This document shows positions 27,895 to 35,334 of a DNA stretch of 64,000 nt, piece after piece. Numbering within the stretch: the first letter of the stretch is position 1; the number at the start of each line of letters is the position of its first letter. Under the pieces are notes generated by a model. That model was not told the DNA's origin. It ran no database searches and was given only the letters and a program-made list of their open reading frames with translations. Both the position numbers and the translations under genes were made by a program. Source of the stretch: Microbacterium sp. GTDB taxonomy: Bacteria > Actinomycetota > Actinomycetes > Actinomycetales > Microbacteriaceae. The stretch covers positions 16,411-80,410 of the forward strand of contig QFPM01000016.1 in the NCBI GenBank assembly GCA_003248655.1, read 5' to 3'.

Positions 27895-29586
27895 ATGAGC
27901 GCTTACGTCTCCGCGTTCGAGCTGTTCTCCATCGGCGTGGGACCCTCGAGCTCCCACACGGTCGGTCCGCTGCGCGCGGCCCGCGACTTCGCGCGCCGCG
28001 TCGCGGGCGCGGAGGGCGGCCCCGGCATCCCGCTGCCGGCTCGCGTCACGTGCACTCTGTACGGATCGCTCGGCGCCACCGGACTCGGGCATGGAACTCC
28101 GGATGCCGTCGTCGCGGGCCTGCAGGGCCACGAGCCCGAGACGGTCGACCCCGCTATCGTCCGCGGCGCGTGGACCGACTGGGTCGACGGGTCGCCCTTG
28201 CGCCTCGACGGAGCGCTGGCCGTGCCGTTTTCGCGCGCCGACGTCGAGTTCGTGCCGCGGACGCGGCTGCCCGGGCATCCGAACGCGATGACGCTGCGCG
28301 CGTTCGATGCCTCCGGCGCCGAGATCGCCTCGGAGACCTACTACTCGATCGGGGGCGGGTTCATTCGTCGCGACGGCGGGGGCCCGGCGGTCAGCGCCGC
28401 GCCGTTCCCGCACGATTTCGGGTCGGCCGCGGACCTTCTCGCCCTGTGCGACGAGCGCGGGCTCACGATCGCCGAGGTTGCGCGGCAGAACGAGCAGGCG
28501 CTGCGCTCCGAAGTGGAGGTCGCGGCGGGCCTCGACGCCGTGTGGGATGCCATGTCGGCCTGCGTCGACGCGGGGCTTCACGCGGATGGCGTGCTCCCCG
28601 GCATCCTCAAGGTGAAGCGGCGCGCGGGGCTCATCCGCGGGCAGCTCGAGGCCGCCGAGGCCGGTGGCGGGCGCGAGCTCCCGGGGGAGTGGCTCGGCGC
28701 ATTCGCCCTCGCGGTCAACGAAGAGAACGCCGCGGGCGGGCGCGTCGTCACGGCGCCGACCAACGGCGCGGCGGGGATCGTCCCGGCCGTTGGCATGTAC
28801 TGGTGGCGCTTTCTCGCCGATTCGGGCCTCGGGTCATCGACCGCCGTCACCCCCTACGGCGAGCTCGTCGGATCGGCGCTGCTCGGCCTGCACGCGGGTG
28901 ACGGCGCCGGGAGGCGGGAGTCGGATGCCGACGCCCGGGTTGCCGCAGCTGCCGACCCCGACGCCGCCGCGCACGCCGATCCGGGCGCGCACGCCGATCC
29001 GGGCGCCGATGCCAACCGGAGCGCTGATGCCGACCGAGGCGCTGATGCCGACCGGAGCGCCGATGCCGACCGGAGCGCCGATGCCGTCGTCGCCGTCGTC
29101 GCCGCCGACCCCGCCGACCCCGCCGTCGTCGCCGAGGCGAACCGGCGCCGCGGCATCCGCCGGTATCTCCTCACCGCGACGGCGCTCGGGTCGCTCTTCA
29201 AGGCGAACGCCTCGATCTCGGGCGCCGAGGGCGGATGCCAGGCCGAGGTCGGCTCCGCGTGCGCGATGGCGGCCGCAGGCCTCACCGCCGTCATGGGCGG
29301 CACGAACCGGCAGATCGAGAACGCCGCCGAGATCGCGATGGAGCACCACCTCGGACTCACGTGCGACCCCGTCGGTGGGCTCGTGCAGATCCCGTGCATC
29401 GAGCGGAACGCGATCGCGGCATCCACCGCGGTCACCGCCGCGCGCCTCGCGCTGCGCGGCGACGGCGAGCACTTCGTGTCGCTGGATGCCGTCGTCGAGA
29501 CCATGCGCCAGACGGGCATCGACATGTCGCACAAGTACAAGGAGACGAGCGAGGGCGGCCTCGCGGTGAATGTGGTGGAGTGCTGA
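27895..29586 (+). CDS. sdaA: L-serine dehydratase with repeat-rich insertion
   Basis: A 563-residue [4Fe-4S] L-serine ammonia-lyase, giving pyruvate and ammonia. The beta domain is N-terminal (SIGVGPSSSHTVGPLRAAR) and the alpha domain carries the cluster cysteines Cys448, Cys490 and Cys501, spaced 42 and 11 as in known enzymes. Relatives are about 460 residues. The extra length is an Ala/Asp-rich insertion at about residues 340-418 between helices of the alpha domain, encoded by 18-bp tandem repeats. The cluster and active-site loops are intact, so activity is likely if the insertion forms a flexible loop. Confidence 0.93.
   Translation: MSAYVSAFELFSIGVGPSSSHTVGPLRAARDFARRVAGAEGGPGIPLPARVTCTLYGSLGATGLGHGTPDAVVAGLQGHEPETVDPAIVRGAWTDWVDGSPLRLDGALAVPFSRADVEFVPRTRLPGHPNAMTLRAFDASGAEIASETYYSIGGGFIRRDGGGPAVSAAPFPHDFGSAADLLALCDERGLTIAEVARQNEQALRSEVEVAAGLDAVWDAMSACVDAGLHADGVLPGILKVKRRAGLIRGQLEAAEAGGGRELPGEWLGAFALAVNEENAAGGRVVTAPTNGAAGIVPAVGMYWWRFLADSGLGSSTAVTPYGELVGSALLGLHAGDGAGRRESDADARVAAAADPDAAAHADPGAHADPGADANRSADADRGADADRSADADRSADAVVAVVAADPADPAVVAEANRRRGIRRYLLTATALGSLFKANASISGAEGGCQAEVGSACAMAAAGLTAVMGGTNRQIENAAEIAMEHHLGLTCDPVGGLVQIPCIERNAIAASTAVTAARLALRGDGEHFVSLDAVVETMRQTGIDMSHKYKETSEGGLAVNVVEC
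28968..29090 (+). repeat. 18-bp tandem repeats in sdaA
   Basis: About six imperfect 18-base units of the type GCGCTGATGCCGACCG(G/A) encode Ala-Asp-Ala-Asp-Arg-Ser/Gly hexapeptides inside the dehydratase. The 5' units are more diverged (GCGCACGCCGATCCGGGC) and the last ones nearly identical, as in recent slippage expansion. Confidence 0.88.
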
Positions 29587-29616
29587 CCCCTGGCATCCAC
29601 CCCTCGCGCGTCCTTG

Positions 29617-29669
29617 AGTGGGCGCAATCGCCGGAAACCGGGCGGGCGTTTCCCGCGTATGCGCCCACT
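29617..29669. repeat. AGTGGGCGC palindrome, copy 2
   Basis: Imperfect inverted repeat. Left arm AGTGGGCGCAATCGCCGG (29617-29634) continues AAAC, and the right arm ends GCGCCCACT. It sits between the convergent sdaA and DUF559-type genes. The left arm differs from copy 3 by one base in 22. Confidence 0.85.
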
Positions 29670-29675
29670 GAAGCG

Positions 29676-30680
29676 TCACCCGCGCCATCCACGGCGGGTG
29701 AGGGCGGCGGCCACCATCTCCACATCGGTGCGCCGCGCTGGCCGAATGTGCGATGACGCGAGGCGCACGACCTCCCACCCGATCGCGGCGTAGTCGGCGT
29801 ACTTCTGCAGGTCGCGCGTCCACTGGCGCCGCGAGGTGCGGTGATGGTCGCCCTCGATCTCGACCGCGACGCGATACGCCGGGAACGCCGCGTCGCTGAT
29901 CCCGAGGAGCCGCCCCTGTGGCGAGCGCACCTCGACGTCGAGCTCGGGTTCGGGCAGGCCAGTCCCGCTGAGACCGAGGCGCCAGTCGGTTTCGAGCACC
30001 GACATGCTTCCGGTGCGCAACTGCGGAAGCGCTTCGCGCAGCGCCGCGGCACCGAGTCGGCGTCCCGCGTCGATAGCCGCGCCGAGTCGGTCGATGCTCA
30101 CAAGCTGCCACTCCGGATGCCGTCTGCCCCAGTCATCGCGCGGGATGCGGACCATGGCGTCGCCGATGCGGATGAGATCGTGCGTCGAATGATCGCGGGC
30201 GAGCAGCGCCCACAGGCTCGCCGGCGAGGCGACACGCAGTCCGTCCTGCGTGACCGTGTGCGCGAGACCGGGTTGCACGCGGAACGCGGCTATTCCGGGG
30301 CGCCGCAGCGCGCGGTGCGGCGCGAACACGGCGACCTCGAGCGGCGCGGTCTCTGCCTCACTCGCGTCGAGGAAGGGCAGTCCGTGCGCGGCCAACGCCG
30401 CCGCGCCGACGTAGAACGCGTGCGGCGGCAACACGAGCGAGTGGGCGCGCATGCGCGCCAGGATCGCCTCCCGCGCGAGCTCGTCAGGGCTGCCCGGCTC
30501 GCGCTCGGTTGTCGCCGCGGCATCCCGCGCCGAAGGCTGCCCGCGCACCCGGACACCGCGGAAGGGACGCGCGAGATCACGCGCGGTCAGCCTGCCCGGC
30601 GACACGTTCATCGCGGATGCCTGCGCGACCGTGAAGACCCCGGCAAGCGTCGCGGGGAGCGGGGCAGGCGGTCGCGGCAT
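29676..30680 (-). CDS. AbiEi-like / DUF559 endonuclease-domain protein
   Basis: A 334-residue protein. The N-terminal 70 residues (FTVAQASAMNVSPGRLTARDL) look like the winged-helix of AbiEi-type proteins. The C terminus (AVEIEGDHHRTSRRQWTRDLQK, then GWEVVRL) is a DUF559/Vsr-like PD-(D/E)XK nuclease fold with Glu-Glu and Arg/Lys candidates. Such genes are common in Actinobacteria, often as orphan members of toxin-antitoxin-like families. The ATG at 30680 is chosen because upstream residues overlap the palindrome copy 3. Its true role is unknown. Confidence 0.75.
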   Translation of the reverse strand: MPRPPAPLPATLAGVFTVAQASAMNVSPGRLTARDLARPFRGVRVRGQPSARDAAATTEREPGSPDELAREAILARMRAHSLVLPPHAFYVGAAALAAHGLPFLDASEAETAPLEVAVFAPHRALRRPGIAAFRVQPGLAHTVTQDGLRVASPASLWALLARDHSTHDLIRIGDAMVRIPRDDWGRRHPEWQLVSIDRLGAAIDAGRRLGAAALREALPQLRTGSMSVLETDWRLGLSGTGLPEPELDVEVRSPQGRLLGISDAAFPAYRVAVEIEGDHHRTSRRQWTRDLQKYADYAAIGWEVVRLASSHIRPARRTDVEMVAAALTRRGWRG

Positions 30681-30798
30681 CCCTCTATTTGTCCGCAAAC
30701 CTGCTCGCCACGGGGCCGAATCTGCCCGAATGTGGATGGATCGGTGGTTCTCGTCGCCTGTGGAGGAGGCGGCGCGCTGAGCACGGAGTGGCGCTTTC

Positions 30799-30851
30799 AG
30801 TGGGCGCGATCGCCGGAAACCCCGCGCCTGTTTCCGGCGAACGCGCCCACT
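30799..30851. repeat. AGTGGGCGC palindrome, copy 3
   Basis: Near-perfect inverted repeat: 22-bp arms at 30799-30820 and 30830-30851 with one mismatch and a 9-base loop. It lies between the divergent DUF559-type gene and hsp20, so here it is not a shared terminator of convergent genes. Confidence 0.9.
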
Positions 30852-30882
30852 GAACAAGCCGCGGGATGCCGGGCAAGAAGCA

Positions 30883-30912
30883 TTGGCACTCTCGCCTGTA
30901 GAGTGCTAATCT
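30883..30912 (+). promoter_or_regulatory. CIRCE operator overlapping the hsp20 promoter
   Basis: TTGGCACTC-N9-GAGTGCTAA at 30883-30909 matches the CIRCE element bound by HrcA, with one arm base changed. It overlaps a promoter, TTGGCA at 30883 and TAATCT at 30907 spaced by 18, so HrcA would block RNA polymerase directly. Confidence 0.88.
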
Positions 30913-30919
30913 GGGATCA

Positions 30920-30940
30920 GTTGAGTCGATGAGGCTCAAC
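30920..30940 (+). promoter_or_regulatory. HAIR-like HspR site upstream of hsp20
   Basis: GTTGAGT-N7-GCTCAAC has the exact layout of the HAIR element (CTTGAGT-N7-ACTCAAG) bound by HspR, with three arm changes. It lies 8 bases after the predicted -10 box, suggesting double heat-shock repression with the CIRCE site. Confidence 0.65.
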
Positions 30941-30982
30941 TTTCGGACACAGAAGAAGACAGAGAGACAGAAGGAGAGAACG

Positions 30983-31438
30983 ATGGCCACGTATGACCCG
31001 TTCCGTGACCTCGACCGCATCGCGTCGGGTCTCTTCGACACGCGCCGCGGCCCGCGCCGCATGCCGATGGACCTCTACCGCGACGGCGACCACTACGTGC
31101 TGAGCGCCGACCTGCCGGGTATCGACCCGGGGTCGGTCGACATCGACGTGGACGGCCAGCTGCTGACGATCCGTGCCGAGCGCACCCTGCCCGAGGGCGA
31201 GGGCGTCAAGTGGATCACCCGCGAGCGTGAGACGGCGAGCTTCCTGCGCCAGCTGAACCTCGGCCAGGGAATCGACACCGACGGCATCGCCGCGACCTAC
31301 AGCAACGGCGTGCTGACGGTGACGATCCCCGTGAGCGAGAAGGCGAAGCCGCGCAAGGTGCAGGTCGTCTCGGGTGCCGACGCCCCCACGATCCAGGCGC
31401 ACGAGTCGAGTCGAGAGCCGCAGCCCGTCGATCAGTGA
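30983..31438 (+). CDS. Hsp20/alpha-crystallin small heat-shock protein
   Basis: A 151-residue cytoplasmic chaperone. It begins MATYDPFRDLDRIASGLFD, the actinobacterial Hsp18 pattern, and the alpha-crystallin domain spans about residues 30-125 (DHYVLSADLPGIDPGSVDIDV to GVLTVTIPVSE). It holds unfolding proteins during heat stress. The ATG follows 'aaggagagaacg', a strong ribosome-binding site. The leader contains CIRCE and HAIR-like operators, and a hairpin terminator follows. Confidence 0.95.
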   Translation: MATYDPFRDLDRIASGLFDTRRGPRRMPMDLYRDGDHYVLSADLPGIDPGSVDIDVDGQLLTIRAERTLPEGEGVKWITRERETASFLRQLNLGQGIDTDGIAATYSNGVLTVTIPVSEKAKPRKVQVVSGADAPTIQAHESSREPQPVDQ

Positions 31439-31449
31439 CGGACCCGCAG

Positions 31450-31480
31450 CCGCCCCGGCCCCATCAGGCCGGGGCGGTTT
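31450..31480. terminator. bidirectional terminator between hsp20 and marR
   Basis: CCGCCCCGGCC at 31450-31460 pairs perfectly with GGCCGGGGCGG at 31467-31477 around a 6-base loop, followed by TTT. It lies between convergent genes and can end both transcripts. Confidence 0.88.
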
Positions 31481-31489
31481 CGCGTGCGG

Positions 31490-31918
31490 TCAGGCTTCGC
31501 GCAGGCGCGAGGTGAGCGCCTGAAGCTGGCTGAGCTCGTCGTCGCTGAGCACCGACATCCGGTCGGCGATCGACCGCGCATGCGCCGTCGCGATGCGGCG
31601 AAAGAGGCCGAGGCCCGCCTCGGTCGCGCGGACGACCGCGCCGCGGCCGTCGTGCGGATCGGGGCACTTGCTGAGTAGCCCCCGCGCGACCATCCGGTCG
31701 ACGAGGCGCGACACGCTGGGCTGGCTGATGAGCATGTTGGCGGTCACGTCGCGCAACCGCGCCGAATGCGCCTCGGCGCGCGTCACCGTCAGCAGCACGT
31801 CGTACTCGGCCTGCGAGAGTTCCTCGCCGTCGAAGTCGGTGCTGATCTCGCGAAACACCTCGTACTGCGCGCGGAACAGACTCTCCCACGCGGCGACGGC
31901 GAGGCGGCGGTCACTCAT
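31490..31918 (-). CDS. MarR-family transcriptional regulator
   Basis: A 142-residue winged-helix regulator. LSQAEYDVLLTVTRAE, then TANMLISQPSVSRLVDRMVARGLL is the recognition region (about residues 40-85), and the wing DPHDGRGAVVRATEAG follows. MarR proteins are dimers that respond to phenolics or oxidants. The ATG at 31918 opens MSDRRLAVAAWE. It is divergent from the DUF2207 gene, 49 bases away, which may be its target. Confidence 0.92.
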   Translation of the reverse strand: MSDRRLAVAAWESLFRAQYEVFREISTDFDGEELSQAEYDVLLTVTRAEAHSARLRDVTANMLISQPSVSRLVDRMVARGLLSKCPDPHDGRGAVVRATEAGLGLFRRIATAHARSIADRMSVLSDDELSQLQALTSRLREA

Positions 31919-31967
31919 GGCGTCAACTGTAGTGCGCACCCGCGACACTGCGTCTTAGGGTGAGACC

Positions 31968-33814
31968 ATGCGGCGTGTGTGGTCCTGGGTGGCGGTGGCG
32001 TTCGTTCTCCTGGTCGCATCTCACCCGCTCGGCGCAGGCGCGGCCGCGGCGGCGACCGCAGGCACCCCGGCATCCGTGGTCACGCAAAAGACCGTCTCGG
32101 CGGTGCCGGGCGACGTGGACGACTTCACCTTCGACTCGTTCGACGCCGACTACACGATCACGCGTGCCGACGACGGCACGTCGAGGCTGCGCGTCGTCGA
32201 GACGATCGTCGCGGTCTTCCCCGACACGGATCAGAACCGCGGCATCCGTCGCCAGATCCCCGACTCTTACAACGGTCAGCCGCTGCGCGCGCAGCTCGTG
32301 TCGATCACCGACGAGAAGGGGGCGCCGCGCAACAGCGAGGTCGAAGACGTCGACGACGAGTTCTCGGTCGTCTCGCGCGCCGATGACTACGTGCACGGGC
32401 GCCAGACCTACGTGATCACGTACACGCTCGAGAACGTCGTGTGGAACTTCCCCGACACGGGGCTCGAGTTCTACTGGGATGTGAACGGCGTCGACTGGTC
32501 GCAGCCCTTCGGCGAGGTCACCGCGCGGCTGCACGTGCCCGAGGGCCTTGCCGGGAGCCTCACCGGGCGCCTCGCCTGCTACCAGGGCTACCAGAACGCG
32601 TCGGATGCCTGCGCCTCGATCACGCGCGACGACGACGCCGGCGGGGGTGTCGTCGTCACGGCGGATGCCGAGGCGCTCGGCCCGTACCAGACGCTCACGA
32701 TGGCGGTCGGCTTCGCGCCCGGCACGTTCGGCCTCTTCGACTCGTCGTACCTCGCCTCGCCGTTTGGGTGGCTGCAGGGCCTCGCCGGCTCGGAGTCGTC
32801 GGCGCCGGCATCCTCGCCGTGCGCGCGCGCCGGAAGCCCCTCGCCGACGAGCCGGGGCGGCCGACGATCATCGCCGAGTACACGCCGCCGGCGATCGTCG
32901 ACGCGCTCGAGAGCGCCGTGCTGCTCGGCAAGACGGCGAAGGCGATTCCTGCGGAGGTGCTCGAGCAGGCCGTGCGCGGGTCGATCCGCATCATCGAGGG
33001 CGAGCCCCGCTGGTTCGGCAAGGCGCGGCTCACCGCCGAGCTCGTCGACTCGTCGCGCGCGGACGGCGACGGGCGGATGCTGCTCGAGGGGCTCTTCCCC
33101 ACCGGGATGCCGGGGGAGCAGTACGAGTTCGGAAAGCAGGACACGCGCTTCTCGGGGGTCGCGCAGAAGATCCTCTCGGCCGCCGACAAGGAGCTCACGG
33201 CGCGGGGTCTGCGACGGGAGGTGCCTACGGGTACGAGGCTCTTCCCGATCCTCATCGGGGCGATCGGGGCCGGGTTGGCGCTGTTCACCGGCATCGCCGC
33301 CCTCGACCGAGGTGTGCACCCCGCGGTCCCGATCATCGTGATCGTCGCGTCGATCCTCGTCGTGATGGCGGTCGTCGGTATGGTGTCGCGGCGCCCGCTG
33401 ACGGCGCTCGGCGCCGAGACGCGCGATCACCTGCGCGGCCTCGAGGAGTTCATCGCGTGGGCCGAAGCCGACCGCATCCGCACTCTGCAGTCGCCGGCGG
33501 GGGCCGAGCGCGTGCGCATCGACGTGAACGACCCACGCCAGAAGCTCGACCTGTACGAGAAGCTCCTGCCCTACGCCGTCGTGTTCGGGCAGGAGAAGGA
33601 GTGGTCGACGCAGCTCGCCGTGCTCTACACCGCGGTTGGCGCGGCGGGTCCGTACTGGTACTACGGCACCGGTTCGTTCGACGCGCAGTCGTTCTCGTCG
33701 GGGATCGGGTCGCTGTCGTCCGCGGCATCCTCCTCGTCATCGACCTCGGGCGGATCGGGCGGCGGCGGCTCCGCCGGCGGTGGCGGCGGAGGCGGGGGAG
33801 GCGGCGGGGTCTGA
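31968..33814 (+). pseudogene. DUF2207 membrane protein with frameshift
   Basis: Two frames together encode a protein of about 615 residues. Frame one (from 31968) gives a signal peptide (MRRVWSWVAVAFVLLVAS) and the extracytoplasmic DUF2207 domain through ASPFGWLQGLAG. Near 32787-32790 the continuation shifts frame: LGVVGAGILAVRARRKPL, then a cytoplasmic domain, two membrane segments near GAIGAGLALF and PIIVIVASILVV, and a Gly/Ser-rich tail. A one-base loss in the 'gccggctcgg' run explains it. No slippery heptamer is present. Real mutation or sequencing error cannot be told apart. Confidence 0.87.
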
Positions 33815-33854
33815 CCCGCCCGTGCGTTGAGCGAGCGTAGCGAGTCGAAACGTC

Positions 33855-34157
33855 CTACGCCTCGAGGATCTCCCGCAGCGTCGCGCGGTCGATCGCGGCA
33901 TCGTCACCGTCGACGGATTCGCTCAGCGTGAAGCCGAGTCCGTGCTCGTCGAGGTATGCGATCGTCCGCTCGAGGCGCGGCACGACGCCCAGGTGTTCGC
34001 GTCCGAAGAGGGATGCCGTGTACACCGGATGCCCGCCGGCGATCGCCTCGCGCAGTTCGACCGTCGAGCGCCCGGTGAGGCGATAGAGCGCCTGCAGCGT
34101 CGCGTTCGGCAGGTCCGGCGTGCCCTCGATGGTGAGCGAGACGGAGATGTCGGACAT
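33855..34157 (-). CDS. small uncharacterised protein
   Basis: A 100-residue soluble protein, not recognised. MSDISVSLTIEGTPDLPNATLQALYRLTGRS opens with a beta strand and a helix, and LGVVPRLERTIAYLDEHGLGF suggests a compact alpha/beta fold resembling ribosomal L7/L12 C-terminal-like or DUF-type small proteins. The ATG at 34157 is preferred, with one at 34166 as an alternative. It is the last gene before the transposon pile-up and faces it, so its upstream region is the insertion site. Confidence 0.65.
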   Translation of the reverse strand: MSDISVSLTIEGTPDLPNATLQALYRLTGRSTVELREAIAGGHPVYTASLFGREHLGVVPRLERTIAYLDEHGLGFTLSESVDGDDAAIDRATLREILEA

Positions 34158-34211
34158 GCCGACCATTCCACCACGGGCGCCCACGCAGACGCGCGGAAGG
34201 GCGAACAGAGA

Positions 34212-34243
34212 AGGGCCGGTCGGAGAGGCTTCCGACCGGCCCT
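34212..34243. terminator. hairpin terminator at the island's left border
   Basis: AGGGCCGGTCGGA at 34212-34224 pairs perfectly over 13 bp with TCCGACCGGCCCT at 34231-34243. No gene on either side obviously uses it. It may have ended a minus-strand gene displaced by the transposons. Confidence 0.7.
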
Positions 34244-34324
34244 ATGTCCCTTGCACCAAGAGTGTCCTGCAATCACATGTCGGTAGCTGCCACAGCAAAA
34301 CAACTACCGTGCGAGCACTCTATA

Positions 34325-34368
34325 ACGAAAAGATAACGGCCCGCAAGACCCTGCCGTTATCTTTTCGT
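34325..34368. repeat. A/T-rich 16-bp palindrome beside the insertion site
   Basis: ACGAAAAGATAACGGC (34325-34340) and GCCGTTATCTTTTCGT (34353-34368) are perfectly inverted with a 12-base loop. It is unusually A/T-rich for this genome and ends 14 bases before the first transposon terminus, so it may mark the attachment site or be a terminator. Confidence 0.8.
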
Positions 34369-34406
34369 GATTCTTTTTCCGTTGTCGTGTCTCATGTCCG
34401 ATGACA

Positions 34407-34490
34407 ACCCATCTGTAGTTTCTGCCATCGATTCTGTGGTCGTGATAACCGACCTGTAGTTTCCGCCAACCCATCTGTAGTTTCTGCGGG
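34407..34490 (+). repeat. sub-terminal TnsB-type repeats, left end of Tn1
   Basis: Four units of 20-21 bases follow the terminus: CCATCTGTAGTTTCTGCCA, a diverged ATTCTGTGGTCGTGATAA, GACCTGTAGTTTCCGCCA and CCATCTGTAGTTTCTGC. Spacing and position fit transposase-binding sites of Tn7-like elements. Confidence 0.85.
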
Positions 34491-34599
34491 CTCCTCGTCC
34501 GACCGCGGGCGTGTCTCGCCGCCTGCGTGTCTGGTCGGTCGTACTCTGGCGGCGTCAGAGGACTCTCCAACTGAACATCTCGTCGAGATCGGAGAGCAG

Positions 34600-35334
34600 A
34601 TGACGTTGAAGCGCTGGGAACCCGCGGCTACGGTGAACGCCCCGCACGCGCAGATCGAGTACGTCGTTCGGGGCGTGGATCATCGCCGGGATTCTGTTGA
34701 CGTAGTCGATGTGCCGTTCGAGACGGTCGACAAGGTTCGGACCCCGAAGTCGTGGAAGCACAAGAAGAACTACACGGGCCAGTACTGGGCTGCCACGACC
34801 GGCGGGCACGTCTGGTTCGAGTCCTTGTATGAACGCGTCGCCCTCATGCAGATGGACCGCGACCCCGCTGTCGCGGCCATCTCGTCTCAGCCGATGTGGA
34901 TCGACTGGGCGGGAACGCCTCGACGCCACGCGCCCGACTTCTTCGTCCGCTTCTGCAATGGATCGGCCGCGGTAATCGATGTGAAGCCTCTGCTGCGCAT
35001 CAAGCCGGATGACGTCGAAGCATTCGATTGGACCTCGGCCCTGTGTGGCGAGCTGGGGTGGGACTACTTCGTCGTGCATGACATCAGTGAGAGCGAGGGC
35101 CGCAATCTTCGATTCCTGTCTGGTTACCGGTATGACCGGTGGCGCGATTCGGCGAGTGTGGATGTGATGCGTGCCCACTCCGGCGAGTCCGCGCGGTTGT
35201 CGGAGTGGGCGAGCTTGTTGGAGGGCGTATCGGCGCAGCCGCTGGGCGCCGTCTACTCCGCGCTGTGGTGGCGGGATCTGATCTTCGACTCGTCGCGGCG
35301 TTTGTCGTTGACGACGGTCGCGAAGGCGGCGTGA
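34600..35334 (+). CDS. tnsA: TnsA-like transposon endonuclease
   Basis: A 244-residue TnsA family protein that nicks the 5' transposon strands so that Tn7-like elements move by cut-and-paste. The restriction-enzyme-like site is visible as Glu74/Glu78 in FESLYE, Asp113 in APDFFV and Lys129 in VIDVKP, close to the Tn7 TnsA spacing. The C-terminal part is the TnsB/TnsC interaction region. It overlaps tnsB by GTGA. Of the three tnsA genes in the window this is the only one with the catalytic lysine. Confidence 0.87.
   Translation: MTLKRWEPAATVNAPHAQIEYVVRGVDHRRDSVDVVDVPFETVDKVRTPKSWKHKKNYTGQYWAATTGGHVWFESLYERVALMQMDRDPAVAAISSQPMWIDWAGTPRRHAPDFFVRFCNGSAAVIDVKPLLRIKPDDVEAFDWTSALCGELGWDYFVVHDISESEGRNLRFLSGYRYDRWRDSASVDVMRAHSGESARLSEWASLLEGVSAQPLGAVYSALWWRDLIFDSSRRLSLTTVAKAA

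Noticed and set aside
34244..34320. Possible small RNA or tRNA remnant at the island border
   Set aside because: Several short inverted repeats but no cloverleaf or family-specific motif.
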